From: Candidatus Geothrix skivensis
Lineage (GTDB): Bacteria; Acidobacteriota; Holophagae; Holophagales; Holophagaceae
Assembly: GCA_016721195.1 (NCBI GenBank)
Contig: JADKIO010000005.1
Coordinates: 866,001 to 930,000, forward strand
DNA: 64,000 nucleotides
Direction of reading: 5' to 3'
Shown here: positions 26,741 through 35,725 of the stretch, piece after piece
Position numbering within the stretch: the first letter of the stretch is position 1
How the letters are laid out: each line of letters begins with the position of its first letter
Program-made: the position numbers and the translations under genes
The notes under the pieces: generated by a model
What the model was told of the DNA's origin: nothing
What the model saw: only the letters and a program-made list of their open reading frames with translations
The model's database searches: none

Positions 26741-28954
26741 TTGAGCCCCAAGAAAACCATGATGATCAACGCCACGGATCCCGAAGAGATCCGGGTGGCC
26801 ACCCTGATCGACGGCGTGCTGTTCGACTACGACGTCGAGTTCCTGCACAACGAGAAGATCAAGGGCAATCTCTACAAGGCCCGGGTCGTCCGGGTCGACA
26901 CCAGCCTGCAGGCCGCCTTCGTCCACTTCGGTGGCCAGAAGAACGGCTTCCTGCCCCTGGGCGAACTGCCCCGCAGCCTGAGCGGTGATGGCCGCCGGGC
27001 CCGCATCCAGGATGTCCTTTCCAGGGATCAGGAGATCCTCGTCCAGGCCGTCCGCGAGGAGCTCGGGGGCAAGGGCGCCATGATGACGGGCCAGGTGAGC
27101 CTGGCGGGCCGCTACCTGGTGATCACGCCGGGCAATCCCGTGAACGGCATCAGCCGGAAGATCGAGGCCACCGAGGAGCGCCGCCACTTCAAGCAGCTCA
27201 TCGACACCCTGGAGATCCCCGAGGACATCGGCGTCATCGTCCGCACCGCCAGCCTGGGCGTCACCAAGGAGGACTTCCAGCGCGATCTTGAGTACCTCCT
27301 GGACACCTACAAGGAAGTGCTGAGCCGCTACAAGCACCGCCATGGGGTCGGTCTGGTCTGGCAGGAGGATGACGTCGTCACCCGCACCCTGCGGGACACC
27401 TTCAGTGCCGACGTGGAGGAAGTGCAGATCGACGACGAGGACACCTTCCGCGCCGCCCAGTCCTTCTTCAAGCGCACCATGCCCCAGCACTTGGAGGTGC
27501 TGAAGCACTACAGTGGCAAGAAGCCCCTCTTTTCCCGCCACCAGCTGGAGGAGCAGATCGACCGGGTCTATGGCCGCAAGGTCGGCCTGCCCAGCGGTGG
27601 CGCCCTCGTGCTGGACCAGACCGAGGCCCTGGTGGCCATCGACGTGAACAGCGGCAAGACCTCCGGCGATGGCGTGGAGGACATGGCCCACAAGACCAAC
27701 ATGGAAGCGGCCGAGGAGGTGGCCCGGCAGCTGCGCCTCCGCGACCTGGCGGGCCTCATCGCCATCGATTTCATCGACATGAAGCGCGAGTCCCACATCC
27801 GCGCCGTGCAGGACCGCCTGGTGGACTGCCTCAAGGCCGACAAGGCCCGCATGGAGGTGGGGAAGATCAACCGCTTCGGGGTGCTGGTCATGACCCGCCA
27901 GCGCATCCGACCCAGCCTCCAGCACGTGAACCACGAAGCCTGCCCCACCTGCGCGGGTACCGGCAAGGTGAAGACCATCGAAGCCATGGCCCTCTCTGTG
28001 GTGCGCAAGCTGCACGGCATCCTGGCCAAGGGTGGCATCGGGGAGATCCGGGTGAAGCTGGCCCCGGCCATCGCCGCCGCCGTGCTGAACGAGAAGCGCA
28101 GCGACCTGCTCCTCATGGAGGAGGAGAGCGACGCCAGGATCCTCATCCAGGCCGACTGGACGATGAGCTACGGCGAGATGGCTGCCGAGATCGAGCGGGC
28201 GGAGGAAGTTCCCGTCGAGAAACCGGCCCCCAAACCCCATCGCGAGAAGGGTGCTCCCGAGGACGAGACCGTGGTGCTGGGCGGTGACAGCCCCATCTCC
28301 TTCGAGAAGGCCCTGGGCCTGCATGGCGAAGGCCCCAAGGAACCCAAGAAGGAGGCCTTCAAGTACGACCGTCGGGACCTCCAGCGGGCGGCCCTGGATG
28401 AGCGGGAGCGCCTGCGCGCCCTGTTCGAAAGTGCCAAGCCCGAGGACGAAGATCTGGAAGAGGGCGCCGAGGAAGCTGGCGACGATGCCAAGGGCGATGG
28501 CACGAAGCGCAAACGACGCCGTCGGCGCCGCAAGGGCGGTGCCGAGAAGGCTGGCGAGACCCATACCCAGACTGCGGCTTCCGAAGGCAGCCCGGTCCCC
28601 AGGCAGGCGGAAGCCGAGCCCGAGCCCCCCAGGGCCACGGCGGATCTGGTGGCAAGCCTGCTGACGCCCAGCCCGCGGCCCCGCATCGGCGGCCCCGCGG
28701 CGATCCCCGCCCCCTCCGCCACCGAGGCTCCCAAGCCGAAGCGCACTCCGCGGGCCAAGGTGGCGGCCAGTCCGGAACCGATGGCCGTGCCGGCACCACC
28801 TCCCGAGCCCGAACCTTTGGTGGTCGCCAAGAAGAAGGCCGCTCCCAAGGCCAAGGCCCCCAAGGCTCCGCTCAAGAAGGAAAAGGCGGCCCTGCCCGTC
28901 GAAGTGGTGCCCAAGCCCAAAGTGACCCGGGCAAAGAAGGCCAAGGCCGAGTAA
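26741..28954 (+). CDS. rng: Ribonuclease E/G family endoribonuclease
   Basis: 737 residues from TTG 26741, chosen because AGGAG lies five bases upstream and the resulting N-terminus (MSPKKTMMINATDPEEIRVA) matches RNase G starts; ATGs at 26759 and 26762 lack an RBS. Order: S1-like domain with inserted 5' sensor (about 40-200), DNase-I-like catalytic part with VAIDVNSGKTSGD and IAIDFIDMKRE (Mg-binding Asp residues), and the Zn-link CPTC at about 400. After residue 500 the protein has a disordered tail with a basic block (KRKRRRRRRKGG) and Lys/Pro/Ala repeats, the likely RNA- or partner-binding arm. Initiates mRNA decay and rRNA processing. First gene before ZIP and lptD. Confidence 0.93.
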   Translation: MSPKKTMMINATDPEEIRVATLIDGVLFDYDVEFLHNEKIKGNLYKARVVRVDTSLQAAFVHFGGQKNGFLPLGELPRSLSGDGRRARIQDVLSRDQEILVQAVREELGGKGAMMTGQVSLAGRYLVITPGNPVNGISRKIEATEERRHFKQLIDTLEIPEDIGVIVRTASLGVTKEDFQRDLEYLLDTYKEVLSRYKHRHGVGLVWQEDDVVTRTLRDTFSADVEEVQIDDEDTFRAAQSFFKRTMPQHLEVLKHYSGKKPLFSRHQLEEQIDRVYGRKVGLPSGGALVLDQTEALVAIDVNSGKTSGDGVEDMAHKTNMEAAEEVARQLRLRDLAGLIAIDFIDMKRESHIRAVQDRLVDCLKADKARMEVGKINRFGVLVMTRQRIRPSLQHVNHEACPTCAGTGKVKTIEAMALSVVRKLHGILAKGGIGEIRVKLAPAIAAAVLNEKRSDLLLMEEESDARILIQADWTMSYGEMAAEIERAEEVPVEKPAPKPHREKGAPEDETVVLGGDSPISFEKALGLHGEGPKEPKKEAFKYDRRDLQRAALDERERLRALFESAKPEDEDLEEGAEEAGDDAKGDGTKRKRRRRRRKGGAEKAGETHTQTAASEGSPVPRQAEAEPEPPRATADLVASLLTPSPRPRIGGPAAIPAPSATEAPKPKRTPRAKVAASPEPMAVPAPPPEPEPLVVAKKKAAPKAKAPKAPLKKEKAALPVEVVPKPKVTRAKKAKAE

Positions 28955-28960
28955 TCCGAC

Positions 28961-29683
28961 ATGTCCCTGTACTGGCTGGCGCCCCTCGCCTCCCTGGCCA
29001 CCCTCCTGGGTGGCTGGGGAGTGGTCCGCTTCCTCCAGGGGCGGGCCCAGTTCATGCGGTTGCTGTCAGGCGTCGCTGCGGGCTACCTGCTGTCGGTCAC
29101 CCTCGTGCGCATCATTCCGGAATGCCTGGAATCCCCGGGCGGCGAGGCCAACGCCCTCTGGGTGCTGGGTGGCTACCTGCTGGTGCACGTGATGGAACAT
29201 GGCATCACCCTGCATTTTCACTATGGCGAAGAGACTCATAAGGATGGCTCACAGCTCAGTGGCATGCTGGCCCTGCTGGGCCTGTCCCTGCACAGCCTCA
29301 TGGACGGGGTGGCCATCGCCGCGGCCCTCGCCACCCACAGCAACCTGGGGCCCCTGGTCCTGCTGGGCATCCTGTTCCACCGCATCCCCGAAGGCGGGAC
29401 CATCGCCTCGATCTTCCTGGTGCGGGGCTTCGGGAACCGGGGCGCTCTTTTGGCCGCTGGAACCCTGGCCCTTGCCGCCCTGGTGGGTTCGGCCGGGCAG
29501 TCGTTGCTGCAGCTGCCGACGGGGCCGGTACTGGGGCTGACGGCGGGGCTCACGCTCTATGTGGCCAGCTCGGACCTGCTGCCAGAGGTGCAGAAGGTGT
29601 CGGGTCTCCGCAGCACCGTGGCCCTGCTGGCGGGCGTGGGGATCTTCCTGGTCAGTGCGCGGCTGCTGCCGCACCACCACTGA
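28961..29683 (+). CDS. ZIP-family divalent metal transporter
   Basis: 240 residues, about seven TM helices. The conserved metal-site helices are present: HSLMDGVAIAAA (TM4) and HRIPEGG (TM5). A His-rich loop (HVMEHGITLHFHYGEETHKDG) sits between TM3 and TM4, and the protein ends HHH. Imports Zn or a related ion; exact metal unknown. Six bases after the RNase gene and seven before lptD, so in one transcript. Confidence 0.88.
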   Translation: MSLYWLAPLASLATLLGGWGVVRFLQGRAQFMRLLSGVAAGYLLSVTLVRIIPECLESPGGEANALWVLGGYLLVHVMEHGITLHFHYGEETHKDGSQLSGMLALLGLSLHSLMDGVAIAAALATHSNLGPLVLLGILFHRIPEGGTIASIFLVRGFGNRGALLAAGTLALAALVGSAGQSLLQLPTGPVLGLTAGLTLYVASSDLLPEVQKVSGLRSTVALLAGVGIFLVSARLLPHHH

Positions 29684-29690
29684 GTCCTTC

Positions 29691-32000
29691 ATGGGACGGA
29701 GCCGGCCCGTGCACCAAGGATGGATTCTGGGGGCCCTACCCACCCTCCTGGCGGCTCAGGGTCTGCCCGCCACCCCCGTCCTTCCGTTTCTGGACGCCTC
29801 CACCCCGGCCGAACTTCTGCCCCTCCGGCCCTTCAGGTTGGAGCGGGGGCCCGGCAATTCCCGGGTGCCCTTTGATTGGCGTGGGGAACTGCAGGAGAAG
29901 GCCGACATCTGGGTGCTCGAGCATGGGGCCATCCAGGCGGAAGGGATCCTCCTGCTGGCGGACCGCATCGAGTACCGGATCCCCGACGGGCGCCTGATCG
30001 CCGAGGGCCATGTGCGCCTGGAGGGGCCTGATCTGCGGCTTCGCGGGGAACGCCTGCAGATGGACTGGGCCCTCCGTTCGGGGGAGGCCTGGGCCCTGCA
30101 GATGGACCTGCCCCCCACCTGGTCCCTGCGCTCCAGCCACGTGGCCTTCACCACCCTGCGCACCTGGGTCTTCGAGGAAGTGGATCTGAGCCCCTGTCCC
30201 GAGGAGAAGCCGGGCTGGCGGGCCAAGCTCTCGAGCCTCAAGGTGGACCTGGATGGCTTCGCCACCCTGTGGAACGCCCGGATCCAGCTGGGGTCGGTGC
30301 CCATCTTCTACCTACCCTACGCGCTCTACCCGGCCCAGGCGGAGCGCACCTCCGGCCTGCTGGCACCCCAGCTGGGGCTGTCCAGCGCCTTCGGCACCAC
30401 CGTGGGGATCTCCTACTTCCAGGTGCTGGGGAACACCGTGGACGCCACGCTGGCACCGGAGTACTTCAGCAAGGAAGGCATGCTCTGGGCCGGAGAAACC
30501 CGCTGGCACCCGGATCTCACCCACCAGGGGAGCTTCTCGGGCCTGACCATCCACCAGAAGAGCCTGGATGCCCAGCGCTTCCGTTATTCCCTGAAGGAGG
30601 TCTGGCAGCGGGAGGACGGCTGGCAGCTCACGGCGGACGTGAACCAGGCCTCGGACAATCTGGTGGATGCGGATTTCGGGAGGGGGCTTGGCAACCTGGG
30701 CGCCACGAATTTCGATTCGGCCCTCTACCTGGGCCGCAGCTTCACCTTCGGCAGCCTCAGCCTGAATGCCGCAGAGCAGCGCAGCTTCTTTTCCACGGCC
30801 AGCCAGGGCGATCCCTTCTACAGCCCCCAGTTCCCCGCCTCCCTGCGTCGCCAGACCCTGCCCCAGGCGGAATTCCGATTCTTCCCGGTGTCCCTGCTGG
30901 GGCCGCTCTACCTGGATGGGGGCCTTAGGCTGGGACGCTACGCCTACAAGATCCAGGGCACCACCACCGCTGACCAGCGCTTCGCCTGGGACCGCCAGGA
31001 TGCCAACACCCGGCTCCACGGGCGCCTGGGGCAATGGGGACCTTTCCGGGCTGACTTCGAGATGATGGGTCGGGCCACGCACTACAGTGCGACCCTGGCG
31101 TCCCCGGTCTTCGATCCCAATGGCGGGGAGAGCGGCACCGTGGTCAACCCGGCCACCAGTCCCTTCCAGGTCGACGGAAAGCCGGCGGACCGGTTCCTCT
31201 TCTCCAGCCACCTCCGCTTCTCCGGGCCCCAGGTGGGGCGAACCTTCAAGGAAGTGTCCATCCTGGGCTACCGCGGCCTGCTCAAGCACGTGGTGGAGCC
31301 CTACTTCGGGGTGACCCAGACGAGCCGCTACGGTGGCGTGGGCAGCCTGCCCCGCTTCGACGCCGTGGACTTCATCCCGGGGGTCAATGACAGCGCCTCC
31401 GGCGAACGCAGCTTCGAGCTGGGACTCAAGCAGCACATCCTGGGCCGCGCCAGCTCGGGCACGGGGCTGGCGGACCTGGTCCGGCTGCGGGTGGCCACCC
31501 GGTTCCATTCGACGCCAGTCATCCTCAGCGACGGCACCTACAAGAAGGGCTGGGCCTCCATCGACACCGACCTGGACGTGGAGCCCGACGACCGCTGGCG
31601 CTTAAGCCTGCGCCGATCATCGGACCTTGCCGCTGGCGGGTCGGACAACTCCCTCAGCCTCGACGTGAAGGCCCGGGACGGGGGCCGGTTCAACCTGGCC
31701 TACTTTTCCACGGGCATCAACCAGCTGCTGGTGCGCCAGCAGGGTCTGCAGTTTGGTGGTGTGGAGCGGATCTGGGATGACCGTCTCCGGTTCGAGTTCA
31801 GCGCCAACTACGACTTCCGGACCCACGGCTTCGCCTCCAGCTCCGTAGCCCTGGCCTGGGTCCAGCCCTGCGTGGCCTACGTGCTGAAATACACCCACGT
31901 GGCCCTGAACACCAACCTGGTGTCCGGGGGTCGGGAAGATCGGGTAGACCTGACGCTCACCCTCCGGGGCCTCGGAAACCTCTTCAGCCTAAGGCGGTGA
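29691..32000 (+). CDS. lptD: LPS-assembly protein LptD
   Basis: 769 residues. Signal peptide at about 1-23; OstA/LptA-like beta-jellyroll N-terminus (about 60-170: QAEGILLLADRIEYRIPDGRL, EGHVRLEG); then a large beta-barrel with alternating aromatic strands to the end. It inserts LPS into the outer membrane. No lptE is next to it. Its last 17 bases overlap the end of the convergent GGDEF gene. Presence of lptD, kdsB and a gmhB-like gene shows an LPS-bearing outer membrane. Confidence 0.9.
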   Translation: MGRSRPVHQGWILGALPTLLAAQGLPATPVLPFLDASTPAELLPLRPFRLERGPGNSRVPFDWRGELQEKADIWVLEHGAIQAEGILLLADRIEYRIPDGRLIAEGHVRLEGPDLRLRGERLQMDWALRSGEAWALQMDLPPTWSLRSSHVAFTTLRTWVFEEVDLSPCPEEKPGWRAKLSSLKVDLDGFATLWNARIQLGSVPIFYLPYALYPAQAERTSGLLAPQLGLSSAFGTTVGISYFQVLGNTVDATLAPEYFSKEGMLWAGETRWHPDLTHQGSFSGLTIHQKSLDAQRFRYSLKEVWQREDGWQLTADVNQASDNLVDADFGRGLGNLGATNFDSALYLGRSFTFGSLSLNAAEQRSFFSTASQGDPFYSPQFPASLRRQTLPQAEFRFFPVSLLGPLYLDGGLRLGRYAYKIQGTTTADQRFAWDRQDANTRLHGRLGQWGPFRADFEMMGRATHYSATLASPVFDPNGGESGTVVNPATSPFQVDGKPADRFLFSSHLRFSGPQVGRTFKEVSILGYRGLLKHVVEPYFGVTQTSRYGGVGSLPRFDAVDFIPGVNDSASGERSFELGLKQHILGRASSGTGLADLVRLRVATRFHSTPVILSDGTYKKGWASIDTDLDVEPDDRWRLSLRRSSDLAAGGSDNSLSLDVKARDGGRFNLAYFSTGINQLLVRQQGLQFGGVERIWDDRLRFEFSANYDFRTHGFASSSVALAWVQPCVAYVLKYTHVALNTNLVSGGREDRVDLTLTLRGLGNLFSLRR

Positions 32001-33363
32001 CCTTGGGTGGGGGGTATTCCCCCCCGTTGGCCACCACCACCCGGTTCCGACCCAGGCGCTTGGCCTGGTAGAGGGCCTTGTCCACCTGGGCCATCAGGGC
32101 CGAGAGGGTGAGGGCCCCCGGACCGCCCACACCAAAGCTCATCGTGGGTGAAATGGTCTGGCCCGTGGAAAGCTGAAAGGGATCCTCGTCGATGCGCCGG
32201 CGCAGCTTGTCCGCGACTTCGGTGCCGGCCTTCAGGCTGGTCTCCGTCAGGATCACGGCGAATTCCTCCCCGCCGATGCGGAAGGCGAGGTCGGATTTCC
32301 GCAGCGAGGAACGGATGCGCTCGGCCATCTGCCGCAGCACCTCGTCCCCGATCGGATGGCCGAACCGGTCGTTGATGAGCTTGAAATGATCCACATCGCC
32401 GATGACGAGGACGAAGGCGCGGCGGTGCCGCTCCCACTGGCGCACCGCATGGTCGAGGTTCTGGTCGAAGGCCCGGCGGTTGAGGAGCTCCGTGAGCGGA
32501 TCGGTAAGCACCTCGTTGCGCAGGGCCGCCGCCTCGATCTCCAGCATGCTCCGGCGCTCCCGCAGGTCGTGGATGGCGGATTCATACTCGGCCTGTATCC
32601 GGCGGGCGTGCATCCACTCGATGGCCCGCTTGCAGGCGTGCAGCAGGCGTGGGCCCGAGAGGGGCAGGGGCACCCAGTCGGAGATGCCCGCCAGCAACAG
32701 CTTCCGCTGGGCCGCCTCATCCTTCACCGTGCCCACCAGGATGGTGTAGGGCAGCAGGTTCTGCTCCCTCAACTGGGCCAGCATCGCCAGGGCCCCTTCG
32801 ACGCCCCCGCCGGAAAGCCCCAGCAGCAGCACGGGCGCCTTGAGGGTGCGCTGGGCCTCCACGGTGTTCCGCACGGGCGGGGAATGGACCGCCATGCCGT
32901 AGTGGTGGAGCATGTCCCGGCTGCGCATGGCCAGCCCGGAATGGAGCCCCGCCGCGAGCACGGGCACGTGGCGGCCCGCCTCCCGGGTGTCGGTGCCGGT
33001 CATCACGGGGCCGAGGTGGTTGAGCAGCTGCTGGATGGTCTGTCCGGCCAGGATGAACCCATCCCCCTGCGCCTCCTGGAGGGTCTTCAGGTCAGGTTCC
33101 GTGGGGGCGTGGTCCAGGATCAGGAAGATGGGCAGGTTCCGGAACAGCACCCGGGCCTCGCCCCGGAGCAGGCGGCAGAGGCGGTAGCCATCCATGGGGT
33201 CGCCTTCCGCATCCATCAGCAGGACCTGGGCCTGGCCCCAGCTGTCCTGGGCCAGCGCTTCCAGGGCGTCCTGGGCATGGGTGACGCGGTGGCCCGCCCC
33301 TTCGAAGGCCATTCGCAGGCGTTCGACCAGGTCCGAATGACGGGAAATAACCAGGAGGTTCAT
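31984..33363 (-). CDS. Double-receiver GGDEF response regulator (diguanylate cyclase)
   Basis: 459 residues. Receiver-like domain 1 (about 1-120; LLMDAEGDP in place of the normal phospho-Asp strand), a second receiver-like domain (about 135-250; LLLGLSGGGVEGAL, lacking the usual Asp), a short coiled coil, then GGDEF (290-445) with the catalytic motif RIGGEEFAVI and, five residues ahead, the I-site RKSD, so it should make c-di-GMP and be feedback-inhibited. Both receiver domains look degenerate, so control may be by protein contact rather than phosphorylation. Last in the trxB-alr run, 47 bases after alr. Confidence 0.88.
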   Translation of the reverse strand: MNLLVISRHSDLVERLRMAFEGAGHRVTHAQDALEALAQDSWGQAQVLLMDAEGDPMDGYRLCRLLRGEARVLFRNLPIFLILDHAPTEPDLKTLQEAQGDGFILAGQTIQQLLNHLGPVMTGTDTREAGRHVPVLAAGLHSGLAMRSRDMLHHYGMAVHSPPVRNTVEAQRTLKAPVLLLGLSGGGVEGALAMLAQLREQNLLPYTILVGTVKDEAAQRKLLLAGISDWVPLPLSGPRLLHACKRAIEWMHARRIQAEYESAIHDLRERRSMLEIEAAALRNEVLTDPLTELLNRRAFDQNLDHAVRQWERHRRAFVLVIGDVDHFKLINDRFGHPIGDEVLRQMAERIRSSLRKSDLAFRIGGEEFAVILTETSLKAGTEVADKLRRRIDEDPFQLSTGQTISPTMSFGVGGPGALTLSALMAQVDKALYQAKRLGRNRVVVANGGEYPPPKVTALG

Positions 33364-33410
33364 GGAGGGCCAAGGATGAAGGGTCCATGGTAATGCAGAT
33401 CAGTGTTGGC

Positions 33411-34550
33411 TTAGGAGAAATAACGGCGGGTGATCCGGCGGTGGAGGGCGCAGCTGAGCTCATAGGGAATGGTGCCCAGGGTCTGGGCCAGGCGCTCCAG
33501 GCCATGGGGTGCCGCCGGTTCCGAGCTGAAGAGGGTCATGGGATCCCCGGGGCAGACCGGCGTGTCCAGGGGCAGGGCGACGGTCAGGTAGTCCATGGAG
33601 ACCCGCCCCACCACCGGGAAGGTGCGCCCGGCGAAGCCCACCACGCCGCGGTTCCCGAGATCCCGGCGGTAGCCATCCGCATAGCCGCAGGCAAGGGTGG
33701 CGATCTGCATGGGCTGGGGCGCCACGAAGGTGCGGCCATAGCCCACCGTGGTGCCGGCGGGGACGACCTTCACCCGGGCCACCTCGGCCACCAGGGCCAA
33801 GGCCGGCTCCAGCTCCAGGGCGCGGCCCTCGGGGACATTGGTCAGCCCGAAGAGGGCCAGGCCCGGGCGGAAGTGGGTGTCCCGGCCCAGCAGCCCCCTC
33901 AGGCAGGCGTCGCTGTTGCCGTGGTGCCGCTGGGTCGGATGGATGCCCGCATCGGCCAACTGGGCCAGGCAGCCGTCGAAGACCCGGCGCTGCCGAAGGG
34001 CGAAGCCCATATCCGGGTCGTCAGCGGTGGCGAAGTGGCCCATGACGCCTTCGATCCAGGGGGCCAGACTTCGCAGCTCATCCAGGCATTCGCCCAGTTC
34101 CGAGGGCAGCAGGCCGAAGCGGCCCATGCCGGTGTCGAGCTTCAAGTGCAGTTGCACGGGATGGGTCTGCAGGAGCCGGGCGTAGTCGGTCAGGTGCTCG
34201 GGCCCAACTACGGCCACCGTGAGTCCCTCGGCACTGGCGGTCGGCAGCGCTTCGGGACGCAGGCCCCCCAGCACGAGGATGGGGCACTGGATGCCGCCCT
34301 GCCGTAGCTCGAGGCCCTCCTCCAGGCTGGAAATGGCCAGGCCCTGGGCCCCGGCCGCGGCCAGGGCCCGGCCCACGGGCACAGAGCCATGGCCATAGGC
34401 GTTGGCCTTGACCACGGCCCAGACGCCCCGGCCCTGGGCGGCGGATCGGATGCGCTCCAGGTTCCGCGCGATGCGGCCCAGGTCCACTTCCGCCCGGAGG
34501 GCCCGGCCCTCGGGATGCCGCTTCAGGGGTTCCAGAGCTTGTTCATTCAC
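33411..34550 (-). CDS. alr: Alanine racemase
   Basis: 379 residues. Makes D-Ala for peptidoglycan. PLP Lys48 in VVKANAYGHG; catalytic Tyr in VGYGRTF; CGYADGYRRDLGNRG and RVSMDYLTV are typical. The start is GTG (GTGA overlap with the trxB stop, four bases), so it is coupled to trxB. Confidence 0.95.
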   Translation of the reverse strand: MNEQALEPLKRHPEGRALRAEVDLGRIARNLERIRSAAQGRGVWAVVKANAYGHGSVPVGRALAAAGAQGLAISSLEEGLELRQGGIQCPILVLGGLRPEALPTASAEGLTVAVVGPEHLTDYARLLQTHPVQLHLKLDTGMGRFGLLPSELGECLDELRSLAPWIEGVMGHFATADDPDMGFALRQRRVFDGCLAQLADAGIHPTQRHHGNSDACLRGLLGRDTHFRPGLALFGLTNVPEGRALELEPALALVAEVARVKVVPAGTTVGYGRTFVAPQPMQIATLACGYADGYRRDLGNRGVVGFAGRTFPVVGRVSMDYLTVALPLDTPVCPGDPMTLFSSEPAAPHGLERLAQTLGTIPYELSCALHRRITRRYFS

Positions 34551-35515
34551 TCCGCGAGGCCCTTCTCCACCAGCCAGCGCTCGGCGTCGATGGCGGCCAT
34601 GCAGCCGCTGCCGGCAGCGGTGATGGCCTGGCGGTAGACGTGGTCCTGCACGTCACCGCAGGCGAAGACGCCTTCGATGGGCGTGCGGCTGGAGCCCTTC
34701 TCCACCTGCAGGTAGCCCGTCTCGTCCATGGGGAGCTGGCCCGCGAAGAGACCAGTGTTCGGCTGGTGGCCGATGGCCACGAAGAGGCCTTCCACCGGCA
34801 GCTCGGACTCGGTGCCGTCCACGGTGTCCTTGAGCCTGAGGGCCCGGATCTTCTCGACCTTCTCGCCCATGGGAGTTTCGATGGTGGTGGTCAGCACATC
34901 CAGCACGCCCTTGTTCCAGACCGGGTGGATCTTCCCGTTGGACAGGGCCCGGTCCTGCATGGCCTTGGAGGCGCGGAGCTTGTCCCGGCGGTGGATGAGG
35001 TGGACCTTGGTGGCGAATTTTGTCAGGAATGTGGCCTCCTCCACCGCCGTGTCGCCGCCCCCCACCACGGCGATCTCCTTGCCGCGGAAGAAGAAGCCGT
35101 CGCAGGTGGCGCAGGCGCTGACGCCGCCGCCGGAGCGGGAAAGCTGCTCGTCCTTGCCGATGCCCAGCCATTTCGCGGAGGCCCCGGTGGCGATGATGAC
35201 AGCGTCGGCGGTGTATTCGGCCTGGTCCGTGGTCAACCGGAAGGGGCGGGACTGGAGGTCCGCCTTGAGCACCGTCTCGGCCTTGAGGATGGTGCCGAAC
35301 CGGAGGACCTGTTCGCGCATCTCGTCCATCAGGGCGGGGCCGGCGATGCCGTGTCGGAAGCCCGGGAAGTTCTCCACTTCCGTGGTGATGGTGAGTTGGC
35401 CTCCGGGCTGGGCCCCTTCGAACACCAGGGGCGTGAGGTTCGCCCGGGATGCGTAGAGCGCCGCGGTGTAACCCGCGGGGCCCGTACCAATCACGACGAC
35501 TTTGTGGTGGCTCAC
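34547..35515 (-). CDS. trxB: Thioredoxin reductase
   Basis: 322 residues from GTG 35515 (GGAG six bases upstream). FAD motif GTGPAGYTAALYASRA, redox CATC at 135-138, NADPH motif GGGDTAVEEATFL, and the C-terminal FACGDV FAD contact. Transfers electrons from NADPH to thioredoxin. Upstream in-frame codons lie in the structured intergenic region and are not needed. Coupled to alr. Confidence 0.96.
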   Translation of the reverse strand: MSHHKVVVIGTGPAGYTAALYASRANLTPLVFEGAQPGGQLTITTEVENFPGFRHGIAGPALMDEMREQVLRFGTILKAETVLKADLQSRPFRLTTDQAEYTADAVIIATGASAKWLGIGKDEQLSRSGGGVSACATCDGFFFRGKEIAVVGGGDTAVEEATFLTKFATKVHLIHRRDKLRASKAMQDRALSNGKIHPVWNKGVLDVLTTTIETPMGEKVEKIRALRLKDTVDGTESELPVEGLFVAIGHQPNTGLFAGQLPMDETGYLQVEKGSSRTPIEGVFACGDVQDHVYRQAITAAGSGCMAAIDAERWLVEKGLAE

Positions 35516-35591
35516 TGAAATCTCCTCTGGCAAGGAACGGGCGTGCAGCCCAGCCACTGAGTCTAACGCGTCTGCTGGTCATACCGGTGGG

Positions 35592-35657
35592 GGTTCACCT
35601 GGGAGGAGTCCACCTCAGCATCCATTGGCGGCAGTCTGCCGATGGGGGCTGTGAACC
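35592..35657. ncRNA. Structured intergenic region between kdsB and trxB (possible leader or small RNA)
   Basis: Inside the 210-base gap (35516-35725) with no gene, GGTTCAC (35592-35598) pairs with GTGAACC (35651-35657). Inside this 7-bp stem are two more helices: 35600-35619 (partly mismatched) and 35622-35629 with 35638-35645 (8 bp, one G-U), giving a three-way-junction shape that either strand could form. It is upstream of trxB on the minus strand. It matches no RNA family that I recognise. Confidence 0.35.
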
Positions 35658-35725
35658 TCTGCGCTACCGTTCCCTGTTGCTTGTCTCGAGATCCTGTCTG
35701 TAGCTTCGGTCTCACGGAGGTTTTA

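Noticed and set aside
26495..28564. 689-codon minus-strand frame opposite the RNase gene
   Set aside because: Antisense shadow; contains no motif, and the RNase on the plus strand is unmistakable.
35516..35725. 6S RNA, SRP RNA, tmRNA or RNase P RNA in the kdsB-trxB gap
   Set aside because: Hallmark sequences of those RNAs are not present; only a generic structure can be supported.
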